Positions 15,173 to 23,515 are shown, counted from the stretch's first letter. The stretch: DNA of 29,550 nt from Oscillospiraceae bacterium (GCA_016302405.1 JAEDNR010000014.1:1-29550); one strand, 5' to 3'. Translations and numbers: made by a program. The notes: generated from the letters alone by a model not told the origin.

Positions 15173-15847
15173 CTATTCTTTTTCCACGATCCTACCGTCC
15201 TCAATACAGATTATCCGGTCTGCTTTCTTCGCGATCTGCGGATCATGGGTCACGACAATCAGGGTTTGCCCGAACCTGGCGGCGCAGGTGGTCAGCAGTT
15301 CCAGTACCGTATCTCCGGTCTTTTTATCCAAATTCCCGGTAGGTTCGTCGGCAATAATCAGTGCGGGCTTCGACAGAACGGATCTTGCGATGGCTGCCCG
15401 CTGCTGCTGCCCGCCGGAAAGCTCAGAGGGGTATTTTTTGACCTTCTCTTTCAAGCCCAAGGTATCGAGCACCTCCGCATAAAACCTGGGATCGGGCTTG
15501 CGCCCGTCCAGCTTCAGGGGCATGCAGATGTTGTTTTTGACATTGTACTCTTCCAGCAGATTGAACTGCTGAAAGACAAACCCCATATGCCTGCGGCGGA
15601 AAATTGCCATCTGTCCGTCGCTCAGGGAGCAAATATCCTTCCCATCCACCAGCACCTGCCCGCGGGTAGGGCGGTCCAGACCGCCGAGAATATGCAGCAG
15701 CGTGGATTTGCCGGAGCCGCTGCGGCCAATGATGGCATAAAACAGACCCCGTTCAAAATCACAGCTGATGCCGTTCAGCGCGGGCACATCCCCGGAGGAT
15801 GTGTGATAAACCTTGTGAATATCCCTTGCGGATAAAACGATGCTCAT
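15173..15847 (-). CDS. ABC transporter ATP-binding protein (MacB/LolD/BceA type)
   Basis: 224 aa. Walker A is GRSGSGKST (about 40-48), the Q-loop is VFQQFNLL, the signature is LSGGQQQR and Walker B is ALIIADEPTGNLD; this last motif marks the LolD/MacB/BceA class that partners FtsX-type permeases. Such pairs act on antimicrobial peptides or lipoproteins by mechanotransmission rather than ordinary transport. I chose the ATG at 15847, which overlaps the permease stop by 4 bp (ATGA). Last gene of the sigma/anti-sigma/ABC operon. Its fate is tied to the permease, which carries an in-frame stop codon. Confidence 0.9.
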   Translation of the reverse strand: MSIVLSARDIHKVYHTSSGDVPALNGISCDFERGLFYAIIGRSGSGKSTLLHILGGLDRPTRGQVLVDGKDICSLSDGQMAIFRRRHMGFVFQQFNLLEEYNVKNNICMPLKLDGRKPDPRFYAEVLDTLGLKEKVKKYPSELSGGQQQRAAIARSVLSKPALIIADEPTGNLDKKTGDTVLELLTTCAARFGQTLIVVTHDPQIAKKADRIICIEDGRIVEKE

Positions 15848-18264
15848 AAAGCCAGGTCTCCTTTCATAAGCTTGCGCTTTGCAAGCAGAGAGATTGAAAG
15901 CGGAATGAACAGGCATATGCCTGAGATCAGCAGGACCCTTTGAACATCGCAGCCATGATTTGTCAAAGAGTGTACCCCGGATGCCAGCGCTTCCATGGAA
16001 TTGGCGTAATCCGTGGGGTATTTGGTCATTCTTTCGATGACCAAATACCCGCCATACAGCACCCAGCCAATCACCACTGCGGTCAGGCTCCGCACCAGGG
16101 CTTTTGCAAATATCTTTCTTCGCATCTGCCGTTTCGACATACCAATGGCCCGGAGAATGTCGAAATGCCGCTTTTCCTGTTCCGCTTCCAGGGACAATGC
16201 GCTGGCCAGAAGCAGCAGAACGACCAACGCAATACAGATACCGGAGGAATACAGCAGGATCAGTGTCTGGACATTCTCCTGAACCAGCGACTGGAATTGC
16301 TGTCTGCGGTTATCGCACGTTAAGCCATTCTCTTTGCACAGATCCGCCATCGCAATATCGGTGGACAGATAATCGGAATTCAAATCCGCGCTGACATAGA
16401 CCCGGTCATAGCCAAATTCTTCTCCGGCAATGTACTTGTCCCAACGCTGGCCTTCTTCCATGGAGGCAAGCAGCTGTTTCAGATAGCTTTCCGAGCAAAA
16501 GATGGTATAGGGATCCCACAAACCGGCCAAGGCACGATTCATGACCATTTCAGGAATTTGCAGGATGACCGCAGCTACCTCGGACTCTGCCAGACATTCC
16601 CGGGAGCTGCTGCGGACCTTCAGTGTAATCTTATCTTTCGGGAGGATGTATTCCTCCACGGAATCCTCCGGAAAACACATCAGGACAAGCTCGCCGTTAT
16701 GGAACGCTTCTTTGATCCCGCTAAAATCAAAGGTTTCCGTCCAGCCATCTTCGTCGATGGCGTAAATCCAAACCGTCTGTTCTGCCATCCCGTCAAAGGA
16801 CAGCCCGATCTTCATTTCACCGAAGCCATCCACACGAGCCACGCCGGGAACCTGTTTGATTAAATCCGTTTTTGTTACGGAAACGGTTGTATTCTCCCAA
16901 ATGGTATAGGCGGGGCAAAGGCTCCAGTATTCCTGGAAATAGTTGGGGCGGATGGATTCCATGTCGGTATAGATTGTAACGGCACCAAAGGCGCTCAGCA
17001 GCAGGATGATCAGCGCGCTTCGCAGCCGCTTTACCCGTCGTGATTTTCCGCTTTGCAGCTGCATCCGCCCGGTCAGGGGCGTATGTACCGTGACAACAAA
17101 CATGATGAGCCGGGAAATCAGCACCGCAGCCACCCACAGTCCAATGACTGTCAGAAGGGCAGCATAAGGAATTGCCACCAGGACGGCAACGCTGCCGGAA
17201 TACAGCGTGAGCCGCAATGCCAGCCAGGTCAGTCCGGCACCGCAGGGGATGCCCAGCGCAATGGCAGGAAGCATCAGGATCAGCGTTTCCGTCAGCAAAA
17301 GCAGAGCCATCTGGGGCTTTGTGATTCCGATGCTCCGCAGAACCGCAAAGCTGTGGACCTCACCGGACATCCGCATGATATAGACACACAGCACAGCGAT
17401 CATGGTCACTGCCGCAATGATGTACACATAAAAAGCGTCATAGTCCTGGGATGCCGTATCCGGGAAGGCGGCAGTATTTACGCACACCCGAATATCTCCG
17501 AAATCACCGGCGCGGGTGGATGAAAGCCAACCGTTTATGGAATTACAGGCGGTTTCTCTGTCCGCTTCTTCCACAGCCAGGAAGTATTGGGGAATTGGAA
17601 TGACCAGTTTCCGGTTTTCGGGACCCGTAATACATTCCCTTGCGGCTTCCAAAACCGCCTCCGCCGCGGCTTCCGTTACAACGGCGCTGACCAGCAGCCG
17701 GTTTTCGGAATTTCGGTTCAGCAGCCACAGGTTGCTGTATTCGTGAATGACACCGCACAGAATATAGCTTCGTTCCACCGGGATAAGCTGGTCTTTATAG
17801 GGAACGTCTATCAGCAGGGTGATTTCCTGGCCCAGTTCGTAATCGCAGCCCAACGCACTCAGCGCATCCGCTTCCATGGCGATTTCATCATCTGACGCTG
17901 GGAAAGCGCCCTCGTCCAATTGGATACGCCCAATGCTTAGCAGGCTGTTATCAAGCGTACCAAAACCTGTCTGACCCACGGCGGTATTGATGGTTCCGTA
18001 ATTGGCAGCCTTGCCGATTGTCTTGGCCCACTGCTGATTTTTCAGCCACTGGGCATCTTCCTCCATACCGGAGGGAATGCCGCAGTACCATTCGCCGTAG
18101 GTATTCAGCCGGAACTCCGCGTTGGTCTTGCTGATGCTGCCTACCAGGCAGAGGGCCACAATTGCAAAGGAAAAGGAGACGAGAAGAACGGCAAAAATCA
18201 GGATACTGCTTTGTTTCTTTCAGCGTGTTCCCTGAAATGCCAGAGACAGGATATTCTCCAACAT
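15844..18264 (-). pseudogene. FtsX-type ABC permease with in-frame TGA at codon 15
   Basis: The intact reading would be about 806 codons from the ATG at 18264, which has AGGAGG 8 nt upstream and lies 12 bp after the anti-sigma stop. It begins MLENILSLAFQGTR, then TGA (18220-18222), then continues in frame with KKQSSILIFAVLLVSFSF, the expected first membrane segment. The rest (771 aa from a GTG at 18159) is undamaged: extracellular domain, three membrane helices (about 240-360 of that reading), a further helix and second domain, then three C-terminal helices. No good ribosome site lies just after the TGA. It is either a recent nonsense mutation, read-through, or a sequence error. Partner of the ATPase at 15173-15847. 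Confidence 0.8.
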
Positions 18265-18276
18265 GCTGCCACCCTC

Positions 18277-19014
18277 CTACGGCTGATAGATAGGTTCCAG
18301 ATGGGTTTTGCTGTCATAGGTATCCGGCATAAAGAAGAAGTCCAGCACGGAGTCCCCTGTCACCGAGCAGGTATAGGTCACGCCGCTGTTGGAAAATTGG
18401 TAGCCGGTGATCCCCTGGGGAAGCTCCGCGCCGAAGCACACCAGAATCGTACCCCCCTCCGGCGTTTCGTAATTCCAGTTGGCAAGATTGCCCGGTTTTA
18501 CCCGGATCAGCCCGCCGGAATACACCCAGCGCCGGGAGAAAACCGCATCCCGCTTGAAAATGCCCAAATGCCACAGCCCGTCCCCGTCGCAGCCGGAAAC
18601 CGCCAGATAGTCCCCTTTCTGGACCATGCCCCGGATCTCAATGTGGGCCGTTTTGTATTCCGATTCCAGCATTTTCCCGATTTTATCCAGATCCTCCGGG
18701 GAATAGGTTTTCCCATAGCGCAGGCCCAAAAGCACCGCGGCGGCGGCCAGCGCAAGCAGCACTGTCAGGAGAATGCCTGTTCGAAGCCCTCTGTGCCGGT
18801 TCTTCTTCCACGCCCGGGAGGCCGCCCGGGCCGTCTGCACCTCCTGTTCCGCCTCCGCCGCTGCCATAGGGGCGTTCATGAGGCGCAGTTCCTCAGCGCA
18901 TGTTTCACAGTCCGCGATATGGGCCTGAACCAGCTTTTTGCTTTCTTCGCTGCACACCCCGTCGCAGTACAGGGGCAGCAGGTCCTGAATGACCGAACAA
19001 GGTACGTTATTCAT
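18277..19014 (-). CDS. Anti-sigma factor with zinc-finger (zf-HC2) and one membrane helix
   Basis: 245 aa. The N-terminal zinc-binding anti-sigma module has H32-x3-C36-x2-C39 (HIADCETC) with further Cys at 6 and 17. A membrane helix follows (about 78-96, ILLTVLLALAAAAVLLGL), then an extracytoplasmic sensor domain of about 145 residues with no known motif (contains SGCDGDGLWHLGIF). It should hold the ECF sigma factor at the membrane until an envelope signal arrives. The ATG overlaps the sigma stop by 8 bp, and the ABC permease follows after 12 bp. Signal unknown; the linked MacB-type transporter suggests envelope or peptide stress (inference). Confidence 0.87.
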   Translation of the reverse strand: MNNVPCSVIQDLLPLYCDGVCSEESKKLVQAHIADCETCAEELRLMNAPMAAAEAEQEVQTARAASRAWKKNRHRGLRTGILLTVLLALAAAAVLLGLRYGKTYSPEDLDKIGKMLESEYKTAHIEIRGMVQKGDYLAVSGCDGDGLWHLGIFKRDAVFSRRWVYSGGLIRVKPGNLANWNYETPEGGTILVCFGAELPQGITGYQFSNSGVTYTCSVTGDSVLDFFFMPDTYDSKTHLEPIYQP

Positions 19015-19483
19015 GAAGATCCTCCTTTATCCGTTTTTTCGCCCGGTAATAGGTAAGCCTTGCCCAGCTGTCGGTTTTGTTCAGAAGCGCCCCGATCTGG
19101 GAAAAGGACAGCTCACCGAAGACCCGCAGGGAAAAAACCTGCTTGTAGGGCTCCGGCAGACGGTCCAGGAGTGTGTAGATCCTGCCTGCCGTCTCCTTGT
19201 CAAAGAATTGTTCCTCCGGGTCCGCCTCCGCTTCCGGGGGCGGCAGCTCCTGGGGCAAAAACCGTTTTTGCTTTTTCAGGTAAGTATAGTAAGTGTTTTT
19301 CGCGATCTGACAGATCCAGACATACCGCCGGCATTTTCCGTCAAAGCGGTCCAGGTGTTCCATCGCTTTTACAAAGGCTTCCTGGGTGATTTCCTCTGCC
19401 GTGGGCCCATTCCGGCAGAGGGACAGCACATACCGGTAGACAATGGGATAGTCCGTTTCGTAGATGTCTTCAAATTCTGCCAC
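19007..19483 (-). CDS. ECF-type RNA polymerase sigma factor
   Basis: 158 aa, the usual ECF size. Region 2 covers about 8-70 (IVYRYVLSLCRN, EEITQEAFVKAME, RYVWICQIAKNTYYTY). Region 4 covers about 100-155 (LPEPYKQVFSLRVFGELSFSQIGALLNKTDSWARLTYYRAKKRIKE). It should direct RNA polymerase to a small regulon under control of the adjacent anti-sigma factor. Start GTG at 19483, with AGGAGGTG upstream. It leads an operon with anti-sigma, ABC permease and ATPase. A possible ECF promoter (GAAAC, 17 bp, GTCTTA on the minus strand, 19503-19530) precedes it, which would mean autoregulation. Confidence 0.92.
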   Translation of the reverse strand: MAEFEDIYETDYPIVYRYVLSLCRNGPTAEEITQEAFVKAMEHLDRFDGKCRRYVWICQIAKNTYYTYLKKQKRFLPQELPPPEAEADPEEQFFDKETAGRIYTLLDRLPEPYKQVFSLRVFGELSFSQIGALLNKTDSWARLTYYRAKKRIKEDLHE

Positions 19484-19572
19484 TTTCTCACCTCCTCATG
19501 GATAAGACCTGGAAAAGGGCAAAACGTTTCTTATTTTTATATTTTGCTTATCGGCTGAATATGGCAGTACGA

Positions 19573-19723
19573 CAAATTGGAATTTGCCGAATTCCCGGAA
19601 ACGCCATGGCTCTCCCTATGGGAGAGCTGTCAGCGAAGCTGACTGAGAGGGCCCTCCGCCCTGCGGGCACCTCTCCCATAGGGAGAGGCAAGCGCGCCGC
19701 CAGTGCGCCAAATTTCCAATTTG
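19573..19723. repeat. TIR-bounded element, interior type B (GGCTCTCCC hairpin)
   Basis: CAAATTGGAATTTG (19573-19586) to CAAATTTCCAATTTG (19709-19723). The interior carries CTCTCCCTATGGGAGAG, then a gap, then its inverted counterpart CTCTCCCATAGGGAGAG. Same outer ends as the other elements, different cargo. Confidence 0.75.
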
Positions 19724-19812
19724 TTGTTTCGATGGATTCACAGTTGATAAGCATTTTTGGTATTTTCAGTAGAGCGGTTCCCCTCCCGTCCCACAAGCCG
19801 GAAAGAGAAAAC

Positions 19813-19860
19813 GCCGTCATTGCAGAACGATGCTACGAATCCGCAATGACGGCTCTTTTT
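19813..19860 (+). terminator. Orphan plus-strand terminator-like hairpin
   Basis: GCCGTCATTGC (19813-19823) and GCAATGACGGC (19843-19853) form a perfect 11-bp stem with a 19-nt loop, followed by TCTTTTT. No plus-strand gene lies upstream, and the plus-strand gene at 19944 starts downstream. It could end a small RNA or be a leader attenuator. Confidence 0.6.
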
Positions 19861-19943
19861 CAGTTGACAGCTGATAGAAGGGGAACATTTTTCTTATCCC
19901 ACGCTATACTGGAACATAACCCACCGATGAAAGGAGAATGCCT

Positions 19944-20390
19944 ATGGGGAATCTGGATGGATCCCGGGAACGGCAGGTGTGGCAGCGGGTGACAGCCCAG
20001 AAAAATCAAAGCCGGGAGCTGCTTCGGCCCTGGCTGCTGGCCGCCATGGAAGCAAGCGCGGAATACCGCCGTTTGGCCCAATCCGCCGCCGGGTGGCGGC
20101 GGGAAATGCTCCTTACCCTGGGGGAGGGGGAAGCGGACAGCGCTGCCTGCCTGCGGGCTATGATGCTCCTGGCATCGCTGCGTCCGCCCCAGGCTGCCCC
20201 CGTGCCCGGCCAGCTGCCCCTTGCCCGGGCGCTGCCCCTGCGGCTGCTGCGGTGCCGGGAAGCCTACCGGAACTACGCGGGAATGACCCCGGATCCGGAA
20301 TACGGCCCGGTGTTCCAGCGGATGGCGGACCGCCAGGGCGCCCAGATGGAAAGGCTTCTTCTGCTTATGGGGAGGGTGGACAGAAAATAG
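19944..20390 (+). CDS. Hypothetical helical protein
   Basis: 148 aa, not recognised. Predicted almost entirely helical, rich in Ala, Arg and Leu, with no signal peptide or membrane segment. Segments such as RELLRPWLLAAMEASAEYRRLA and VFQRMADRQGAQMERLLLLMG have the look of a four-helix bundle and are faintly like ferritin/rubrerythrin helices, but the iron-binding ExxH pairs are not visible, so no function is claimed. I chose the second ATG (19944) because GGAG lies 7 nt before it; the first ATG (19938) is too close. A TATACT -10-like box lies at 19905-19910. Ends 3 bp before the end of the convergent peptidase-like gene. Confidence 0.7.
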   Translation: MGNLDGSRERQVWQRVTAQKNQSRELLRPWLLAAMEASAEYRRLAQSAAGWRREMLLTLGEGEADSAACLRAMMLLASLRPPQAAPVPGQLPLARALPLRLLRCREAYRNYAGMTPDPEYGPVFQRMADRQGAQMERLLLLMGRVDRK

Positions 20391-20393
20391 GCC

Positions 20394-20918
20394 CTATCCC
20401 ACCCGGAAGCCCTGGATAAAGACACCGCCGGGAAAGGCGTCCCGAAGAGTTGAACACCGGCGGCTTCCGGAATCATAGGGTCCCACGTTGTATACGGTGA
20501 AGCCCCCGGGGCCTTTCTGGGCAGCCATTGTGTGAAAGCCCCGGAAAGGGTGTCGGGCGTTCATAACGGTAAAAACAATAACGCTTCCCTCGGCGCAGGT
20601 TTCACCCAGGCGGCGGCAGGAAAAGCTGCCCACGCAGGGGACTCCCTGTTCCCGGAAAAAGGCGGCGATGCACCGGGGCGCGGTGCCCCCCAGTCCGCCG
20701 AAAAGAAGCCGGTGATGGCGGACAAAGTCAGTGCCGATTTCCCCCAGGGGTTGGGGGCGGCCAAGAAGCTGGCGGGCGTTATAGAGGGCAATGATGCAGC
20801 AGCCGTTTTTCCCGTAGGTGCCCAGGCCCAGCTTCTCCCCGGCAAAGGGCAGGGCAAGCTGGCCGTTGAGGGTCCCCCGGACCTGTCCGGCGGCGGTGGA
20901 AGCAATCTCCCGGGCCAT
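20394..20918 (-). CDS. C39-like papain-fold cysteine peptidase (putative)
   Basis: 174 aa. NGCCIIAL (38-45) aligns with the CGPTAL-type motif of C39/C39-like peptidases, making C40 the likely nucleophile. H129 in FHTMAAQ and N144 in YNVGP sit where the catalytic His and Asp/Asn are expected. There is no signal peptide, membrane segment or ABC domain, so it is not a bacteriocin-exporter protease; it could be cytoplasmic or an inactive relative. GGAG lies 7 nt before the ATG. Convergent with the small unknown gene, with only 3 bp between their ends. No precursor peptide is visible nearby. Substrate unknown. Confidence 0.6.
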   Translation of the reverse strand: MAREIASTAAGQVRGTLNGQLALPFAGEKLGLGTYGKNGCCIIALYNARQLLGRPQPLGEIGTDFVRHHRLLFGGLGGTAPRCIAAFFREQGVPCVGSFSCRRLGETCAEGSVIVFTVMNARHPFRGFHTMAAQKGPGGFTVYNVGPYDSGSRRCSTLRDAFPGGVFIQGFRVG

Positions 20919-21025
20919 AAAAAGACTCCTTTATATCAAAACGTGTCAAGGGGTCGGGGACGCTGACAATTTTTTGCTGTTCAGATGCAGAAAAAGTGTC
21001 AATGCACCCGTCCTGTTGACAATAC

Positions 21026-21274
21026 TCACTTCTTTTCGTCCAGAAGCTCCGTATAGGAAACCATCAGCACCTTTGCCAGATAGGTAAGCGCAATATCCGT
21101 CACAAAGCGTTTTCCCGCTTCTATGCGCTGGACTGCGTTTTTATCCACATCCAGGCCCAAAAGCTGCAGGGCATCCGCAAGCTCCCGCTGGGATTTCCCG
21201 GAGGCCTTGCGGTAATACGCGATCTGCCTGCCGCAGATGTTGTTCCTGCCGTCGCTTGTCTTGTTAATAAACAT
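21026..21274 (-). CDS. XRE-family helix-turn-helix regulator
   Basis: 82 aa from the ATG at 21274, which has AAAGGGG 7 nt upstream. GRQIAYYRKASGKSQRELADALQ is the first part of a Cro/C1-type HTH; KNAVQRIEAGKRFVTDIALTYLAKVLMVSYTELL completes it. The frame is open to an ATG at 21427 that also has GGAG 7 nt upstream, giving 133 aa with an extra N-terminal part of no known type. The short form matches the usual family length and I prefer it. The long form begins 12 bp after the Fic gene, so the two genes are co-transcribed. It may bind the inverted repeats in the fic promoter. Confidence 0.8.
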   Translation of the reverse strand: MFINKTSDGRNNICGRQIAYYRKASGKSQRELADALQLLGLDVDKNAVQRIEAGKRFVTDIALTYLAKVLMVSYTELLDEKK

Positions 21275-21439
21275 ATCCGTACCCCTTTTTGACATACAGT
21301 GCTTGTCATTAAGGGAAGTATATGGCAAAACTAGCCGGTCAATGACATTCACCAGGTGCCAATATAGTATTCGGAGCCTCTCAAACAAAACATCCGGTGA
21401 AATATTTTGCTTCAAGTTCTTTTGCATATGATATCTCCA

Positions 21440-22486
21440 TCAGTTTGCAATATATCTAGAAGCACGTCCCTGACCGATTTTTCGGATTGTACCTGCTTTG
21501 ACCATTGCACCCAGAACAGCTTCCACCGTTGTAGGACTAACATCCGGGAGAATATGGCAGATGTCAGATTTAGAGACCGGAGTCAGGCTATTCAGTACAG
21601 TTGCCTCAATTCTTGCTTTCTTGGTTACCTTTTTGCCATGAACCACCGCAAAACGTTTATCGAGTTCTTTATAGCACATGTAGAGTGTAGATAGGAAATT
21701 TTCCATAAAGGGGAAATAGTCATTTTCGTTTGTTTCCCAACCTGTGGAAGATTGCCGTAACGCTTCGTAATAATATGCCTTGTAGTTGTTGATCTGCTCT
21801 TCGAAGGACACATATTTTCCTGCATCATATCCATTTTTGTACAACAGAAGCAGTGATAAGAGCCGGGACATTCTGCCATTGCCATCCCGGAATGGATGAA
21901 TGCACAGAAAATCCAAAATAACACACGGAATCAGAAGAAGCTGATTGATCGCCGCGTCACTTTTTGCTTCCATGTATGCCAACTCCAGTTGCTCCATTGC
22001 CTGCTTTGTTTCTGCAGCAGGGGTTGGACGGAAACGCACACGTCGCTTTCCATCGGCATCCACCTCCAGAATCACATTATCATCTGTTTTATACTGTCCG
22101 CCATACTCATAACCTGAAAGAGACATCATAATTTCGTGAAGCCGCAGAATATCCCGCTCCCGAAAGTCGATATATGCATGTCCCTGATGGATTTCATTCA
22201 GTGCATCTCTGTAACCGGCAATCTCTGCTTCGTTGTGGTTCAGCGGAGCGCTGTTTTGATTGACAATCGCGGCGATACGCTCATCGCTGGTTACAATGCC
22301 TTCAATCGCATTGGAACTTTTGATGGATTGAACTCTGGCTACAGCTTCCAATTCTGTGAATACCTGTAGATGATCTTCTTTTCGAACACCTGCCATTGTT
22401 TTCAGAGCAGCAATACTGGCAGTTAAATTTACAAGTCCAGCAGGGAGCAAACCATTGTTCAAAAAAGAATAGTCAAACTTATGCAT
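21440..22486 (-). CDS. Fic-domain protein (probable AMP transferase) with C-terminal winged helix
   Basis: 348 aa. The Fic motif HPFRDGNGRMSR (197-208) is complete, with catalytic H197, so it should be able to transfer AMP from ATP to a protein hydroxyl. An N-terminal inhibitory motif S58-NAI-E62-G63 matches (S/T)xxxE(G/N), meaning a class II, self-inhibited Fic protein whose Glu blocks ATP binding until relieved. The last 70 residues (ARIEATVLNSLTPVSKSDICHILPDVSPTTVEAVLGAMVKAG) look like a winged helix, common in this type. GAGGTG lies before the ATG at 22486. Promoter and two inverted repeats lie upstream and an XRE gene downstream, suggesting a regulated pair. Target protein unknown. Confidence 0.93.
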   Translation of the reverse strand: MHKFDYSFLNNGLLPAGLVNLTASIAALKTMAGVRKEDHLQVFTELEAVARVQSIKSSNAIEGIVTSDERIAAIVNQNSAPLNHNEAEIAGYRDALNEIHQGHAYIDFRERDILRLHEIMMSLSGYEYGGQYKTDDNVILEVDADGKRRVRFRPTPAAETKQAMEQLELAYMEAKSDAAINQLLLIPCVILDFLCIHPFRDGNGRMSRLLSLLLLYKNGYDAGKYVSFEEQINNYKAYYYEALRQSSTGWETNENDYFPFMENFLSTLYMCYKELDKRFAVVHGKKVTKKARIEATVLNSLTPVSKSDICHILPDVSPTTVEAVLGAMVKAGTIRKIGQGRASRYIAN

Positions 22487-22497
22487 ATTAACACCTC

Positions 22498-22533
22498 TTT
22501 CTGCATGTTAATATATCAGATTATATGCAGAAA
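22498..22533. promoter_or_regulatory. Inverted repeat overlapping the fic promoter (operator 1)
   Basis: TTTCTGCAT (22498-22506) and ATGCAGAAA (22525-22533) are perfect 9-bp inverted arms that span the -10 and the spacer of the fic promoter. A protein bound here would block transcription. It shares the TCTGCAT core with operator 2. Confidence 0.65.
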
Positions 22534-22538
22534 ATCAA
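22510..22538 (-). promoter_or_regulatory. Sigma-A promoter of the fic-XRE operon
   Basis: On the minus strand: -35 TTGATT (22533-22538), a 17-bp spacer and -10 TATATT (22510-22515), 24 bp upstream of the fic ATG. Confidence 0.75.
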
Positions 22539-22554
22539 TCGTCTAAACAGGGAA

Positions 22555-22585
22555 TCTGCATATATTTACTGTATCTATATGCAGA
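22555..22585. promoter_or_regulatory. Inverted repeat upstream of the fic promoter (operator 2)
   Basis: TCTGCATATA (22555-22564) and TATATGCAGA (22576-22585) are perfect 10-bp inverted arms with an 11-bp spacer, just upstream of the fic -35. Same half-site as operator 1. Confidence 0.65.
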
Positions 22586-22616
22586 TATTCTGTAGTTTAG
22601 TATGCCCAACCATAAA

Positions 22617-22858
22617 AGTGTAACGCTTTTAAACCTCGCTTTTGAGGCTTGACATGAAATCGTATTACCCTTTCAAAAGTCGGAGAAAAAAGCATTGCGG
22701 CGCAAGCACTTTTGGGGCTAAATGCGTTACATCTACGTCTCTATGTCACGCTTTTTAAAGGAAAACCTGTTGCAGCGCAAGCACTTTTTTTGAAAACCCC
22801 GGTTTCCGAATACAAAGACCTTGCCCTTTCCGAAATCCGGGGTTAAAAGCGTGACATT
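22617..22858. repeat. 242-bp element with TGTAACGCTTTTAA-type inverted ends
   Basis: The left end AGTGTAACGCTTTTAAACC (22617-22635) and the right end GGTTAAAAGCGTGACATT (22841-22858) are imperfect inverted repeats. Inside, GCGCAAGCACTTTT occurs twice and an inverted pair CCCCGGTTTC/GAAATCCGGGG lies near the right end. No coding capacity. Confidence 0.5.
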
Positions 22859-22980
22859 TTCATCGCTCATTTCATCAATCATAGATGAGTGATGAAGAAC
22901 CATTCAGCGATTCGAAGGATCGCGCAGCCACAGATTATTTCTGTGTTACCGGGGTTTGGGGCCACCCAACAAGCACGAAA

Positions 22981-23208
22981 CCACCCATTCCCGCGAAGCG
23001 GAAATGAGTGGTGAGCCTGTCGAAAAACCGGTCATTGCGAACCAGTCCGCTTTCCTGGTGTGGCAATCTCCCAACTTTTCAGGCCCGAAATTGATAGGTT
23101 CAACATTAAAACTGGGGGATTCCCACGCCAGTGTGCGCACTGGCTCGGAATGACTCTAACTTTTTTGACACACTGACCACTCATTCCCGCCAAAGCGGAA
23201 ATGAGTGG
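22981..23208. repeat. Two copies of a CCACTCATTCCCGC hairpin flanking a GTCATTGCGA element
   Basis: Hairpins at 22981-23011 and 23177-23208 share stem sequence (CCACyCATTCCCGC with GCGGAAATGAGTGG). Between them, 23031-23154 is an element with imperfect inverted ends (GTCATTGCGAACCAGTCCGC and the reverse of ACTGGCTCGGAATGAC). The same ends are found inside the elements at 24012-24240 and 25925-26150. Confidence 0.65.
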
Positions 23209-23266
23209 TTTTCACCTTTTGTACCCACAAAGGCGCAGCTTTCCACTACTTCGTGGTATTCAAACT

Positions 23267-23515
23267 CTATTGTCTGTACAACGTGCAGGTTCTCTTATTC
23301 TGATAACAATAAATCTCAAGGCAATCAGGCGTAATTGCCGTAATATAGAACTGCTTATAGGTTTTATTCTTGTCGCTTTTCGAAGTTAGAATATAATGTC
23401 CGTCTTCGATGCTGTATGTAAAGTCTCCAGTGGCAACACGTGGGAAATTGTGAGAACATGAATACTCTTCATCTATCGTAAAATAGTACCCATCGCCTCT
23501 CCATGTCCCAAACAA
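23267..23515 (-). pseudogene. Possible C-terminal remnant of a secreted lipocalin-like protein
   Basis: An 82-residue open frame starting at a TTG (reads FGTWRGDGYYFTID, then beta-strand-like Tyr/Thr-rich sequence to TCTLYRQ). Composition is protein-like, and GTW...GDG at a strand start recalls lipocalin-like domains. There is no ribosome site, no signal peptide, and an in-frame TAA ten codons upstream, so it is probably a truncated leftover. Could also be a chance frame. Confidence 0.35.

Noticed and set aside
22981..23208. Repeated hairpins considered as a CRISPR array
   Set aside because: There are only two copies, far apart, with palindromic stems and a repeat element between them. No spacers of regular length and no cas genes.
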